The notes: generated by a model not told the origin, from the sequence alone. A stretch of DNA of 6,630 bases from Cyanobium sp. M55B138 (GCA_018400215.1 JAGYNF010000089.1:1-6630), one strand, 5' to 3'. Counted from the stretch's first letter, positions 1 to 6,207 are shown. Numbers and translations: made by a program.

Positions 1-490
1 CATAGGGCGAAGCCGCACCGTTCTCCAGCAGGTGATGAAAGGCCCAGAACCCGCGCCCGCAGTGATTGAACACCCCATCGAGGATCAGGCGCAGGCCGCG
101 CCGCTTGAGCTCCGCCACCAGCGCATCAAAGGCCGCATCCCCGCCGAGCAGCGGATCCACCTGGAAGTAGTCGTAGGCGTGGTAGCGGTGGTTGGCGGCG
201 GACCTGAAGATCGGGGTGAGGTACAGGCACGTCACGCCCAGCTCCTGCAGGTGATCCAGCCCCTCGATCACGCCGTAGAGATCACCGCCTTGAAAGCCTG
301 TGGCATCCGGTGGCGTGCCCCAGGGCTGCAGCGCCAGACCCTGTTGGTGGGGCACCCTGCCGCTGCGGCGGAAGCGATCCGGGAAGATCTGGCACACCAC
401 CGCCTCTGCCACCCAGGCCGGCGGTTGCGCCACCGCCGCACGGAGATCCGAACCCACGGCACCACTGCAGCTCTCCATAGGGTGACGCAT
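1..490 (-). CDS. GH13 alpha-amylase-family glycosidase, N-terminal part (cut by window start)
   Basis: This is the first 163 residues of a glycoside hydrolase family 13 enzyme, which would hydrolyse or transfer alpha-1,4 (or alpha-1,6) glucan linkages in glycogen or maltodextrins. Visible marks of the (beta/alpha)8 barrel are [11 protein letters not shown] (residues 34-44), [20 protein letters not shown] (66-85), LYLTPIF (89-95), [11 protein letters not shown] (103-113) and GH13 conserved region I, DGVFNHCG (138-145). The catalytic Asp/Glu/Asp residues would lie beyond the window edge. No signal peptide is seen, so a cytoplasmic enzyme is likely. The pattern resembles the neopullulanase / cyclomaltodextrinase branch, but specificity cannot be set from this part. 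A Cys (33) stands where relatives usually have Tyr before QIFPDRF. The start at 490 (ATG) is one choice; an in-frame ATG at 478 is the other, and neither has a strong ribosome binding site. Only 20 bases separate it from the divergent gene. Confidence 0.9.
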   Translation of the reverse strand, partial: MRHPMESCSGAVGSDLRAAVAQPPAWVAEAVVCQIFPDRFRRSGRVPHQQGLALQPWGTPPDATGFQGGDLYGVIEGLDHLQELGVTCLYLTPIFRSAANHRYHAYDYFQVDPLLGGDAAFDALVAELKRRGLRLILDGVFNHCGRGFWAFHHLLENGAASPY

Positions 491-510
491 CGATCCCTGC
501 CCTGTGCTGC

Positions 511-807
511 ATGGCCACCTCCAACCCCGGCGATGGCAACATCAGCTCCGTGGAGCTGGCCCGCTACCTCGAGCAGCGCGGCGAGCTGGGCAAGCCCTGG
601 ATGCTGCAGCTGCTGCGCCTCACCAAGCTCAAGGAGGCCAAAGACTCCATGGACCCGCAGGACTACATGGCCAAGCTCCAGGAGGCCCACGCCGATCTGA
701 TGCGGCTGGGTGAGTTCTGGAAGGGTCGGGAGCAGGAGGTGTTCAGCGGCCGCTACCAACCGCCCACGTTGATCGAACCCCTGCCCGGCTCCCCCGACGA
801 TCGATGA
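511..807 (+). CDS. conserved hypothetical helical protein, 98 aa
   Basis: I do not recognise a named family. The 98-residue product is mostly predicted helix and charged, with [18 protein letters not shown] (residues 15-32), a Lys/Glu/Asp-rich middle (37-66) and a Pro-rich tail (83-98). It has no signal peptide, membrane segment or cysteine. Codon use is GC-rich in third positions like the neighbours, supporting real coding. Its TGA (805-807) overlaps the ATG of the next gene (804-806) in an ATGA arrangement, so the two are probably co-transcribed and translationally coupled. No clear Shine-Dalgarno sequence precedes the ATG. The gene is probably cytoplasmic and of unknown role. The divergent amylase-family gene starts only 20 bases upstream, so any promoter must lie within or right beside that gene's 5' end. 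Confidence 0.8.
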   Translation: MATSNPGDGNISSVELARYLEQRGELGKPWMLQLLRLTKLKEAKDSMDPQDYMAKLQEAHADLMRLGEFWKGREQEVFSGRYQPPTLIEPLPGSPDDR

Positions 808-1331
808 GTGCGCCCTCCGGCGGGCCCTACCCGATGGCCCCCCTGATCCGCTTCACCCTGGTGAGCCTCTACCTGGCCCTGGTGCTGCCGCTGCCCTGGC
901 TGGTGGCGGAGGCCCCCACGGGGCTCCTGGCCACGGCCGTGCTGGCGGGCCTGCTGCTGGTGCTGGCGGCCACCAGTGAGCGGGTGGAGATCGATGCCAG
1001 CGGCATTCGGGTGGGCCATCCGGGCTGGTGCGGCTGGTTGTTGCGCCGGGGCTGGTCGCTGCCCTGGCAGGCGGTGACCGGCCTCAGCGCCATGGCCACC
1101 AGCCAGGGGGGGCGGGTGTTTTACCTGCGCAGCGCCAACGGCTCTTTCCTCGTGCCCCAGCGGGTGGCGCGCTTTGATCAGTTTCTGGAGGAGCTGGCCG
1201 GCTACAGCGGATTGGACATCAGCAGCATCGGCCGCATCAGCCCTCCCTGGACCTACCAACTGCTCGCCATCCTTTCCGGCAGCATGCTTTTGGGGGAATT
1301 AGCCTGGGGCCTGTTCACGCTGCGGGGGTGA
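804..1331 (+). CDS. membrane protein with PH-like central domain, 175 aa
   Basis: This is an integral membrane protein of unknown function. Two hydrophobic helices at residues about 13-35 and 39-57 form a hairpin, followed by a beta-rich soluble part (about 60-145) and a third hydrophobic helix (about 151-173). The central part, with VEIDASGIRVGHPG (61-74), the SLPWQAVTGL strand (85-94) and the VFYLRSANGSFLVPQR strands (105-120), has the look of the bacterial PH-like domain that follows a TM hairpin in many small membrane proteins. That is an inference from pattern, not a proven match. The start at 804 overlaps the stop of the 98-aa gene, favouring coupled translation. An in-frame ATG at 834 (residue 11) is possible and has a G-rich stretch upstream. 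The gene converges on the response regulator, with about 34 bases between stops and no hairpin terminator visible. Confidence 0.8.
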   Translation: MSAPSGGPYPMAPLIRFTLVSLYLALVLPLPWLVAEAPTGLLATAVLAGLLLVLAATSERVEIDASGIRVGHPGWCGWLLRRGWSLPWQAVTGLSAMATSQGGRVFYLRSANGSFLVPQRVARFDQFLEELAGYSGLDISSIGRISPPWTYQLLAILSGSMLLGELAWGLFTLRG

Positions 1332-1365
1332 TCGGCCCTGCCCTCACCCCATGCAGCGCCAAGCC

Positions 1366-2310
1366 CTAAACAGAACTGCGCAGCTGCAGGCGATCCGGCA
1401 CGGCCTGCTCGCCATCGGGAAGGGTTTCAAGGCTGAAGCGGTAGCCCTGTTGGCGCATCGTCTCGATGCCGCCGCCTTCCCCCAGGCCGGCCTGCTCCAG
1501 CTTGCGCCGCAGGGTGAGCACCTGGGTATCCACCGAGCGGGGGCCACCGCTGAAGGGTGGCCAGGCCATGCGCAACAGTTCCTGGCGGCTCCGCACCACC
1601 CCCGGGGGCATCAACAGGGCGCAGAGCAGGGCAAACTCCCGCGGACTCAACTCCACCGGCTGATCGCGCAGGGTCACCTGGCGCAGCAACAGATGCACCT
1701 CGAGCGGCCCCACACACACCCGCTCCTGCAGACCACTGCCCGAGCGGCGCAGCAGGGTGCGGCAACGGGCCGCCAATTCCTCGAGACCGAAGGGCTTGCG
1801 CAACACGTCATCGGCACCGCCATCCAGCAGGCCCACCACGGGCTCTGAGCCGGAGCGGGCGGTGAGCACCATCACCGGGCAATGCAACTGGGCGGCGAGG
1901 CGCAGGGCACTGCTCTCATCCAGCAGCTCCGCACTCACCAGAAGGTCGGGGGACTGGTCGCGGCAGAGCTCCAGTGCCTCCCGGGCCGTGGCCACGGCTG
2001 CCGCCAGGTGGCCATCCTGGCGCAAGCGTTGGGCCAACACGGTGCGCAACGTGGCATGGGGATCCACCACCAACACCCGCTGGGAACCGGGAGCCTGCGC
2101 GGCCGCTGCTGCCGCCGCCTCCTGGGCACTGCCTCCGAACTGGGGCATGGCGGATGGGGCGCTGCCGGCCAGCCCCGAGCCAGGGGCCTGGGCAGGCACG
2201 GCTTGCTGAACAGGACCACTGTCCTGAACGGCCGCTGGTGCGGATGACAGCTGGCTGGTTGGGTGGTTGATTGGGTGGCTGGTTTGATGCCTGGGCTGGG
2301 CGGGCGCCAT
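1366..2310 (-). CDS. OmpR/PhoB-type response regulator with degenerate receiver domain
   Basis: This is a 314-residue transcription factor with three parts. Residues 1-76 are low-complexity and rich in Pro, Ala and Gln. Residues 77-187 form a CheY-like receiver (QRVLVVDPH at 77-85, VMVLTARSG at 147-155, GGADDVLRKPF at 164-174). Residues about 197-294 form a winged-helix DNA-binding domain, with LSPREFALLCALL (221-233), recognition helix RSVDTQVLTLRRKL (258-271) and wing IETMRQQGYRF (282-292). Thr150 and Lys172 of the receiver are kept. The second acidic-pocket residue is Pro84, and the phospho-acceptor Asp is replaced by Ala127 (PDLLVSAELL). It therefore probably does not take a phosphoryl group by the usual route. 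No histidine kinase gene is adjacent. The ATG at 2310 was chosen because it follows a G6 run by 10 bases and avoids overlap with the divergent gene; the ATG at 2148 (residue 55) is a plausible shorter start. Confidence 0.88.
   Translation of the reverse strand: MAPAQPRHQTSHPINHPTSQLSSAPAAVQDSGPVQQAVPAQAPGSGLAGSAPSAMPQFGGSAQEAAAAAAAQAPGSQRVLVVDPHATLRTVLAQRLRQDGHLAAAVATAREALELCRDQSPDLLVSAELLDESSALRLAAQLHCPVMVLTARSGSEPVVGLLDGGADDVLRKPFGLEELAARCRTLLRRSGSGLQERVCVGPLEVHLLLRQVTLRDQPVELSPREFALLCALLMPPGVVRSRQELLRMAWPPFSGGPRSVDTQVLTLRRKLEQAGLGEGGGIETMRQQGYRFSLETLPDGEQAVPDRLQLRSSV
2250..2304. repeat. G/T-rich imperfect 12-base tandem repeat with possible G-quadruplex strand
   Basis: The plus strand here is almost free of C between 2256 and 2278 and is built of GG and GGG tracts. 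Copies in a 12-base register are TTGGGTGGTTGA (2259-2270), TTGGGTGGCTGG (2271-2282) and a weaker TTTGATGCCTGG (2283-2294). It lies just inside the assumed 5' end of the response regulator gene, where on the minus strand it encodes a His/Pro/Ser/Thr-rich stretch with related HP repeats. The spaced G tracts could fold as a two-tier quadruplex on the template strand of that gene. Folding is an inference; the repetition is seen directly. Confidence 0.6.
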
Positions 2311-2473
2311 TGTGGGTGTACCCCCCGGATTCCACCAAACTAACGGACCCCGCCAGGCCCGACCGGTATCAGTCGATGCCTTGGCAACTGACCACCGACC
2401 AGGCAGGATCGCCAGGGCAGGGTCGCATCGACGCATCAGCCCAGCCAAGATGGGCATCAGGCCCCGTTCCACA
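2311..2473. promoter_or_regulatory. divergent intergenic region between response regulator and DUF6761-like gene
   Basis: This is the longest gene-free stretch in the window (about 163 bases) and must hold promoters for both flanking genes if the chosen starts are right. On the plus strand TTGGCA (2381-2386), a 17-base spacer and CAGGAT (2404-2409) form a weak sigma-70-like candidate: one mismatch at -35 and three at -10. On the minus strand a G6 run (2326-2321) lies 10 bases before the response regulator ATG and could act as its ribosome binding site. I see no clear operator palindrome, riboswitch or small RNA. Confidence 0.3.
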
Positions 2474-2743
2474 ATGACCGCGCTCCAGCATCCAGACGCC
2501 ATTCGCCACTTCCAGTCGCTCTGCGATGCCTGCCAGGAGTTGGCCCATCGTCACCATGGACCCAGCGAGCTGCGCCTCTATGCCGACGGCTACCTGCATG
2601 CCCTGCGCCGCACAGCCATGCTCGACCCCCTCACCCAGCGGCGACTGGAGGACCTGATGGAACGCTGGATTCAGGACCCCTCCAGTTTTGTGGGCGCCGA
2701 CGGCGACCCACGGGTGCTCTACGAGCAGGGCCGCAGCTACTGA
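2474..2743 (+). CDS. small cyanobacterial protein, DUF6761-like, 89 aa
   Basis: This 89-residue soluble protein has no known biochemical role. The order HPDAIRHFQSLCDACQEL (residues 6-23), ELRLYADGYLHALRRT (32-47), LDPLTQRRLEDLMERWIQDP (50-69) fits my memory of the DUF6761 family, a small all-helical family restricted to cyanobacteria; that assignment is from recall. There is no signal peptide or membrane helix. The ATG at 2474 was chosen because family members start close to this point and the upstream residues look non-coding. An in-frame ATG at 2447 exists but encodes an Arg/Pro-rich sequence with no family character. Its stop (2741-2743) faces the grxD stop three bases away, so the two genes converge with no room for a terminator between them. 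Confidence 0.82.
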   Translation: MTALQHPDAIRHFQSLCDACQELAHRHHGPSELRLYADGYLHALRRTAMLDPLTQRRLEDLMERWIQDPSSFVGADGDPRVLYEQGRSY

Positions 2744-2746
2744 GCC

Positions 2747-3070
2747 TTAGCTGGCCAGAGCGACATCCAGCTGCTCCCGCAGTTCACCGGAGTTGTACAT
2801 CTCGATCAGAATGTCTGATCCGCCGATGAATTCCCCCTTCACATAGACCTGGGGAATGGTGGGCCATTCGGAATACTCCTTGATCCCCTCACGGATCTCC
2901 ATATCGGAGAGCACGTCAAAGGTCTCAAACGGCATTCCCAGGGCGTGCAGGATCTGCACCACGTTGTTGGAGAAGCCGCATTGGGGCATCAACTTGGTGC
3001 CCTTCATGAACACGACGATCGGGCTGCTGGCGAGCAGGGTGTCAATGCGGTGCTTGACGCTGGCATCCAT
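2747..3070 (-). CDS. grxD: monothiol glutaredoxin, Grx4/CGFS family
   Basis: This 107-residue monothiol glutaredoxin of the CGFS class binds a glutathione-ligated [2Fe-2S] cluster as a dimer or with BolA, and acts in cluster transfer and iron sensing rather than as a general disulfide reductase. Visible family marks are FMKGTK (residues 21-26, the Lys contacting glutathione), CGFS (31-34) carrying the active Cys31, [19 protein letters not shown] (69-87) with the cis-Pro TIP loop, and the GGSD glutathione site. The length is that of a single-domain family member, so it is complete. The ATG at 3070 begins just before KHRIDTLL, the usual start region; upstream in-frame residues are bolA read out of frame. 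It follows bolA by four bases, so the two are almost certainly co-transcribed and their products are expected to form a heterocomplex. Confidence 0.96.
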   Translation of the reverse strand: MDASVKHRIDTLLASSPIVVFMKGTKLMPQCGFSNNVVQILHALGMPFETFDVLSDMEIREGIKEYSEWPTIPQVYVKGEFIGGSDILIEMYNSGELREQLDVALAS

Positions 3071-3074
3071 GGGT

Positions 3075-3308
3075 TCAGCTGGGGGTTGAGGTGTGTAGGG
3101 CGAGGGCATGGATCGCCTCGCTGGCCAGTTCCTGGCGCAGGGCGCCATAGACCATCTGGTGCTGCTTGATCCGGTTGAGGCCGGCGAACGCCCCTGAAAC
3201 CACCTTGACCTGGAGGTGATCACCACCGCCGGTGAGGTCTTCCACCTCAATGGCGGCATCAGGCAGGGCGCGATGGATGGCTGCCTTCACCTGGTCGGGT
3301 TGCACCAT
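3075..3308 (-). CDS. bolA: BolA family protein
   Basis: This is a 77-residue BolA-like protein, the partner of CGFS glutaredoxins in [2Fe-2S]-bridged heterodimers. It has the class II KH-like fold. Key features are [20 protein letters not shown] (residues 21-40) with His31 in the loop/strand that supplies a cluster ligand in some members, [21 protein letters not shown] (41-61) and the C-terminal IHALALHT (66-73) with the family-invariant His67. It is short, ending soon after the invariant His like other cyanobacterial members. The start is taken at ATG 3308; a GTG three codons upstream (3317) is in frame. Neither has a good ribosome binding site. It lies four bases before grxD and 35 bases after the TPR-like gene on the same strand, consistent with an operon. 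Confidence 0.95.
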   Translation of the reverse strand: MVQPDQVKAAIHRALPDAAIEVEDLTGGGDHLQVKVVSGAFAGLNRIKQHQMVYGALRQELASEAIHALALHTSTPS

Positions 3309-3343
3309 CGGGCACACAGCAGAGCAGCGGAAATCTAGTGGGG

Positions 3344-3874
3344 TTACTGGGCCACCTGACCAGCGGTGTAGGGGGTGATGACAAAGCCGATCTCCACCAG
3401 GCCCTGGTAGGCCTTGCGTCCCTCCTCGCTGGTGGGGGTCATCACCTTCACCACTTCCACCAGCAGCGGCACGGCCACCTCCGGCTGGTTCTGGCGGCGG
3501 AAGATCGCCGCCAGGCGCAGGTTGGTCTGGGAGAGCAGGGTGAGCGTTTCCCGACCGTTCTGATCCATCTCCCTGGGGATCCGGGCATCCAGGCCCCGGA
3601 AGGATCCGCTCAGGTCGCGGTAAAAGCCCAGGAGACGCCGGCAGAGATCCCGGGCCTGGTCGTAGAAGCCCCGGGCCTCATCCAGCCGCCCGGCGGCGGC
3701 GGCGGCATCACCCCGGGCCAGGAGGCTGCGCACGGCGTTGAGGCTGAGCGGATTGGTGGCCGCAGCCTGGGCGCCATCAGCGGTCTGGGCCTGGAGCGGC
3801 AGGCCAGCTCCAGGCAGGGTGACGGCCAGGGCGGCCAGCAGAGCACCAGTTAGGAGCCGATTGGGGCTGCGCAC
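3344..3874 (-). CDS. exported TPR-like protein of unknown function, 176 aa
   Basis: I do not recognise a named family. The product has a clear signal peptide: basic MRSPNR, a hydrophobic core [21 protein letters not shown] (residues about 7-27) and a probable cleavage near LQA (27-29). It is therefore likely periplasmic or thylakoid-lumenal. The mature part is helical and contains TPR-like helix pairs, such as [22 protein letters not shown] (53-74) and [20 protein letters not shown] (119-138). The start is GTG at 3874, chosen because the signal peptide begins right there; no Shine-Dalgarno sequence is visible. It sits 27 bases after the acyltransferase gene and 35 before bolA on the same strand, so it is probably part of that transcription unit. 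Its relation to BolA/Grx function is unknown. Confidence 0.82.
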   Translation of the reverse strand: MRSPNRLLTGALLAALAVTLPGAGLPLQAQTADGAQAAATNPLSLNAVRSLLARGDAAAAAGRLDEARGFYDQARDLCRRLLGFYRDLSGSFRGLDARIPREMDQNGRETLTLLSQTNLRLAAIFRRQNQPEVAVPLLVEVVKVMTPTSEEGRKAYQGLVEIGFVITPYTAGQVAQ

Positions 3875-3901
3875 AGCGCTGGAAAGACAAGTGGGAGAAC
3901 T

Positions 3902-4672
3902 CTAAGGGGACCTCTCCACGCCACCGGCCTGGGTCAAGGCAAGGGCGCGGGCCTCCTGGCGGGCCATGGCCACGGCCAACTCACGGGTGAAGGCCCCGGC
4001 AGCGTCGCGGCCCTCCCCCACCATCTGCATGGGCACACCGATGCAGATGGCCGCCCGGTCACAGGGTCGGGGAGTGGCGTGGGTGTAGGCAATGCCCACC
4101 GGCAACACCGGCACCGTCACCCCCCGATTGGCCGCCAGGGCCGCCAGGCGGGCCAGGCCCTGCTGCAGCCGGAGCGGCTGCTCGCCGTCGCGGCGGATGC
4201 GACCCTCAGGGAACACCACCAGCTGCTCACCGGCGGCGAGCAGGTCCACGGCGTGGCGCAGGCTGGCCAGGGACGGCCGGGCCTGATTCACAGGAAAGCA
4301 ACCAAGCCGGCGCAGCACCCACCCCTGGGGCCCCCGCATCTCGTCGACCGTGACCATGAAACGGCAATCGCGGGAGGTGACGCGGCGGCCGGCGGCCCGG
4401 GGCAGCAGCAGGGCATCCCAGCGGGCCTTGTGGCTGGGCGCCAGCAGCACCGGGCCCGAGCGGGGCAACCACTCCTGGCCCTCCACGCTGACCTGTCGAA
4501 ACCAGAGTGGCAGGGCCAGGTCCTGGGTGGCCACCATGGCGAGTCGGCCGAGCCATGGGCTCACGTCACTGGTGACAGCCCGACCTGCGGGCTGGTCCAT
4601 GGGGCCTGGGGCAGACGGGGGCGAAGCAGCTGCCCGCTGGCTTGCCGGATCGACCTGTTCCGCCGTCAACAC
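3902..4672 (-). CDS. plsC: 1-acyl-glycerol-phosphate acyltransferase-like protein (PlsC family)
   Basis: This acyltransferase of the LPLAT/PlsC family would transfer an acyl chain to lysophosphatidic acid or a related acceptor at the membrane surface. The catalytic HX4D motif is HKARWD (residues 81-86). The substrate-binding blocks follow as GCFPVNQ (124-130), FPEGRIRRDG (154-163, in place of the common FPEGTRS) and VPVLPVGIAY (187-196). There is a mildly hydrophobic N-terminal helix (about 40-58) but no strong transmembrane span. At 256 residues from the GTG at 4672, the first 24 residues are unlike the family, and ATG 4600 (232 residues) may be the true start; neither is preceded by a good ribosome binding site. 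It is divergent from pdxJ and leads a probable operon with the TPR-like gene, bolA and grxD. Substrate is uncertain, since cyanobacteria carry several paralogues. Confidence 0.9.
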   Translation of the reverse strand: MLTAEQVDPASQRAAASPPSAPGPMDQPAGRAVTSDVSPWLGRLAMVATQDLALPLWFRQVSVEGQEWLPRSGPVLLAPSHKARWDALLLPRAAGRRVTSRDCRFMVTVDEMRGPQGWVLRRLGCFPVNQARPSLASLRHAVDLLAAGEQLVVFPEGRIRRDGEQPLRLQQGLARLAALAANRGVTVPVLPVGIAYTHATPRPCDRAAICIGVPMQMVGEGRDAAGAFTRELAVAMARQEARALALTQAGGVERSP

Positions 4673-4797
4673 CGGAGATTCACTGCTTTTTTGACCCTAA
4701 CCAGACCCGCGCTTGATCCCGGCCCCGGGAGGGCAGTTGGCGGGCCGGCGCCCCCGCCGGGGCACTCCATAGGATCTCCTCTGTGCTCGCATCCGCC
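4673..4797. promoter_or_regulatory. divergent plsC / pdxJ intergenic region
   Basis: About 125 bases separate the two divergent genes. It holds one of the few AT-richer islands in this GC-rich window (about 4675-4702, with a T6 run at 4687-4692), followed by a GC-rich block. TTGACC at 4691-4696 looks like a -35 element for pdxJ, but no acceptable -10 follows at 16-18 bases, so I do not call a promoter position. The T run could equally belong to a plsC promoter if that gene starts at 4600. Confidence 0.35.
4771..4774 (+). promoter_or_regulatory. AGGA ribosome binding site candidate before pdxJ
   Basis: AGGA lies eight bases before an in-frame GTG (4783) but 23 bases before the ATG (4798) that matches the usual PdxJ N-terminus. 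Its spacing therefore favours the GTG start, which would add five residues (MLASA), while family alignment favours the ATG. Confidence 0.4.
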
Positions 4798-5547
4798 ATG
4801 GCCAGCCTCGGCGTCAACATCGACCACATCGCCAATGTGCGCCAGGCGCGCCACGCCGCGGAACCCGATCCCGTGAGCTACGCCCTGCTGGCCGAGCTGG
4901 GCGGCGCCGACGGCATCACCGTGCACCTGCGCGAGGACCGCCGCCACATCCAGGACAGGGATGTGGAACGGCTGCGCGCCAGTGTGCGCAGCCGCCTCAA
5001 CCTAGAGATGGCCGCCACCGCCGAGATGGAGGCCATTGCGCTGCGCATCCGCCCCGACATGGTGACCCTGGTGCCAGAGCGTCGGCAGGAGGTGACCACG
5101 GAGGGCGGCCTCGACGTGGCCAGCCAACGGGAGGCGTTGTGCGGCCTGGTCGGGCGGCTGCAGGACGCCGCCATCAGCGTCAGCCTGTTCGTGGATGCCG
5201 AGCCGCACCAGCTGGAGGCCTGCGCCGCCACCGGGGCCCGCTGGGTGGAACTGCACACCGGCGGCTACTGCGAGGCCAGCTGGGCGAAGCAGCCCGAGGC
5301 CCTGGCCCGCCTGAGTGAGGGCAGCTTCATCGCCCGCAGCCTGGGCCTGCGGGTGAACGCCGGCCACGGCCTCACCTACCAGAACGTGGAGCCGGTGGCG
5401 GCGATCGAGGGCATGGAGGAGCTCAACATCGGCCACACGATCGTGGCCCGGGCCCTGGCCGTGGGCCTGGAGCAGGCGGTGCGACAGATGAAGGCGCTGG
5501 TTCAGAATCCGCGCCGCGATCCCCTGTTCGGCAGCATCCACCCATGA
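4798..5547 (+). CDS. pdxJ: pyridoxine 5'-phosphate synthase PdxJ
   Basis: PdxJ condenses 3-amino-2-oxopropyl phosphate (1-amino-3-hydroxyacetone phosphate) with 1-deoxy-D-xylulose 5-phosphate to pyridoxine 5'-phosphate, the last ring-closing step of the DXP-dependent vitamin B6 pathway, in the cytoplasm. The 249-residue TIM barrel is full length. It shows [15 protein letters not shown] (residues 4-18), [15 protein letters not shown] (37-51), LNLEMA (67-72), [18 protein letters not shown] (89-106), SLFVDAE (129-135), VELHTGGY (150-157) and [12 protein letters not shown] (186-197). The catalytic residues His43, Glu70 and His190 are at the expected places (His45, Glu72 and His193 in E. coli). 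ATG 4798 starts where relatives do ([13 protein letters not shown]); GTG 4783 has the better-spaced AGGA. The stop overlaps the ycf54 start by ATGA, indicating coupled expression. The gene is divergent from plsC. Confidence 0.97.
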   Translation: MASLGVNIDHIANVRQARHAAEPDPVSYALLAELGGADGITVHLREDRRHIQDRDVERLRASVRSRLNLEMAATAEMEAIALRIRPDMVTLVPERRQEVTTEGGLDVASQREALCGLVGRLQDAAISVSLFVDAEPHQLEACAATGARWVELHTGGYCEASWAKQPEALARLSEGSFIARSLGLRVNAGHGLTYQNVEPVAAIEGMEELNIGHTIVARALAVGLEQAVRQMKALVQNPRRDPLFGSIHP

Positions 5548-5864
5548 CCCTGTATCACTTCGTGGCCGCCAGCGAAGCTTTCCTCACCGAGGAGGAGCCG
5601 CTCGAGGAGGTACTGCGGGAGCGGGTGCGCAACTACGGCGAAACCGGCAAGCCCATCGACTTCTGGCTGGTGGCCCGCCCCACCTTCCTGCAGGCCCCCG
5701 AGCTGGCCCCCATCGCGGCGCGCGTCCCCCAGCCGGCGGCGGCGGTGGTCTCCACCGATGAAAAGTTCATCACCTTCCTCAAGCTGCGGCTGGAATTCGT
5801 GCTGAAGGGCAGCTTTGAGGCCCCCAGCGCCGGCATCAGCGACCCCCTCGCCAGCGCCGCCTGA
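5544..5864 (+). CDS. ycf54: Ycf54, Mg-protoporphyrin IX monomethyl ester cyclase accessory protein
   Basis: Ycf54 (PF10674) is needed for stable accumulation and activity of the aerobic cyclase (AcsF/CycI) that forms the fifth ring of protochlorophyllide in chlorophyll synthesis. The 106 residues match the family's length. Conserved blocks are [15 protein letters not shown] (residues 13-27), PIDFWLV (37-43), FLQAPEL (48-54), [19 protein letters not shown] (69-87) and SDPLAS (99-104). Asp39, Phe40 and Arg82, residues reported in Synechocystis Ycf54 as required for protochlorophyllide formation, are all present at the same numbers. The ATG overlaps the pdxJ stop (ATGA), so the two genes should be translated from one message. 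I recall the same gene order in Synechocystis 6803 (slr1779-slr1780), which suggests an old linkage. The gene converges on the Nif11-like gene with 37 bases between stops and no obvious terminator hairpin. Confidence 0.96.
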   Translation: MTLYHFVAASEAFLTEEEPLEEVLRERVRNYGETGKPIDFWLVARPTFLQAPELAPIAARVPQPAAAVVSTDEKFITFLKLRLEFVLKGSFEAPSAGISDPLASAA

Positions 5865-5901
5865 TCCCGATCCCACCCTCACCGCACCCCCCGGCCGTAC
5901 C

Positions 5902-6207
5902 TCAGAAGAGGCCCAGGAACCTGCGGCGCTCGCCACTGGCATCCTGCTGGTAGCGGGGCTTGTCATCGCCGATGGTGAGCAGCGCTTCCTTGTTCTTCCA
6001 CCACACCCAGTCGCGGATCGGCGGGGTGTTGGCCAGCTGCTCGCGGCTGAGGCCCAGGCCCAGCTTGGCGGAGGCATCCAGCAGCACATCGAGCATCTCC
6101 TCGCCATTGCTGCAGCGCGCCAGGGCTTCGTTGGTGCGCTTGGCCCCGTTGAGGGCCTTCAGCAGGGCGTTGACCCGCTGGCTCACCGACAGGTTTTGCA
6201 GCTCCAA
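5902..6207 (-). CDS. small Nif11-like conserved protein, about 101 aa, start uncertain
   Basis: This is a soluble protein of about 95-101 residues. From the TTG start, two amphipathic helices, RVNALLKALNGAKRTNEALARC (residues 11-32, split by GAK) and NGEEMLDVLLDASAKLGLGL (34-53), followed by SREQL (54-58), have the spacing of the Nif11 domain found in many small cyanobacterial proteins and in leader peptides. After them comes PPIRDWVWWKNKEALLTIGDD (62-82), a Trp-rich block I do not recognise. There is no Gly-Gly leader cleavage site and no Cys/Ser/Thr-rich core, so it does not look like a modified-peptide precursor. No ATG suits it: TTG 6207 and GTG 6186 are the candidates, while the in-frame ATG at 6354 would overlap the divergent phosphoesterase and encodes an Arg/Trp-rich run unlike a real protein. 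Function is unknown. Confidence 0.68.
   Translation of the reverse strand: MELQNLSVSQRVNALLKALNGAKRTNEALARCSNGEEMLDVLLDASAKLGLGLSREQLANTPPIRDWVWWKNKEALLTIGDDKPRYQQDASGERRRFLGLF

Noticed and set aside
1351..2247. Long plus-strand open frames opposite the response regulator
   Set aside because: They are shadows on the antisense strand of a high-GC gene, rich in Arg/Gln/His/Ala with no domain; the minus frame has clear receiver and winged-helix motifs.
2311..2502. Longer start (2502) for the response regulator, adding 64 residues
   Set aside because: It would overlap the DUF6761-like coding start at 2474, and the added residues show no conserved pattern.
3071..3259. N-terminal extension of grxD
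   Set aside because: The extra residues are the bolA gene read in another frame; the glutaredoxin domain starts at 3070.
4691..4718. Sigma-70 promoter for pdxJ (TTGACC then TTGATC)
   Set aside because: The -10 candidate matches the consensus at only two of six positions, so only the region is annotated.
4079..4876. 265-aa plus-strand open frame opposite plsC and running into pdxJ
   Set aside because: The plsC motifs on the minus strand and pdxJ in another plus frame account for this DNA; the open frame is a GC-bias artefact.
5865..5901. Rho-independent terminator between ycf54 and the Nif11-like gene
   Set aside because: No stem-loop followed by a T run is present on either strand.
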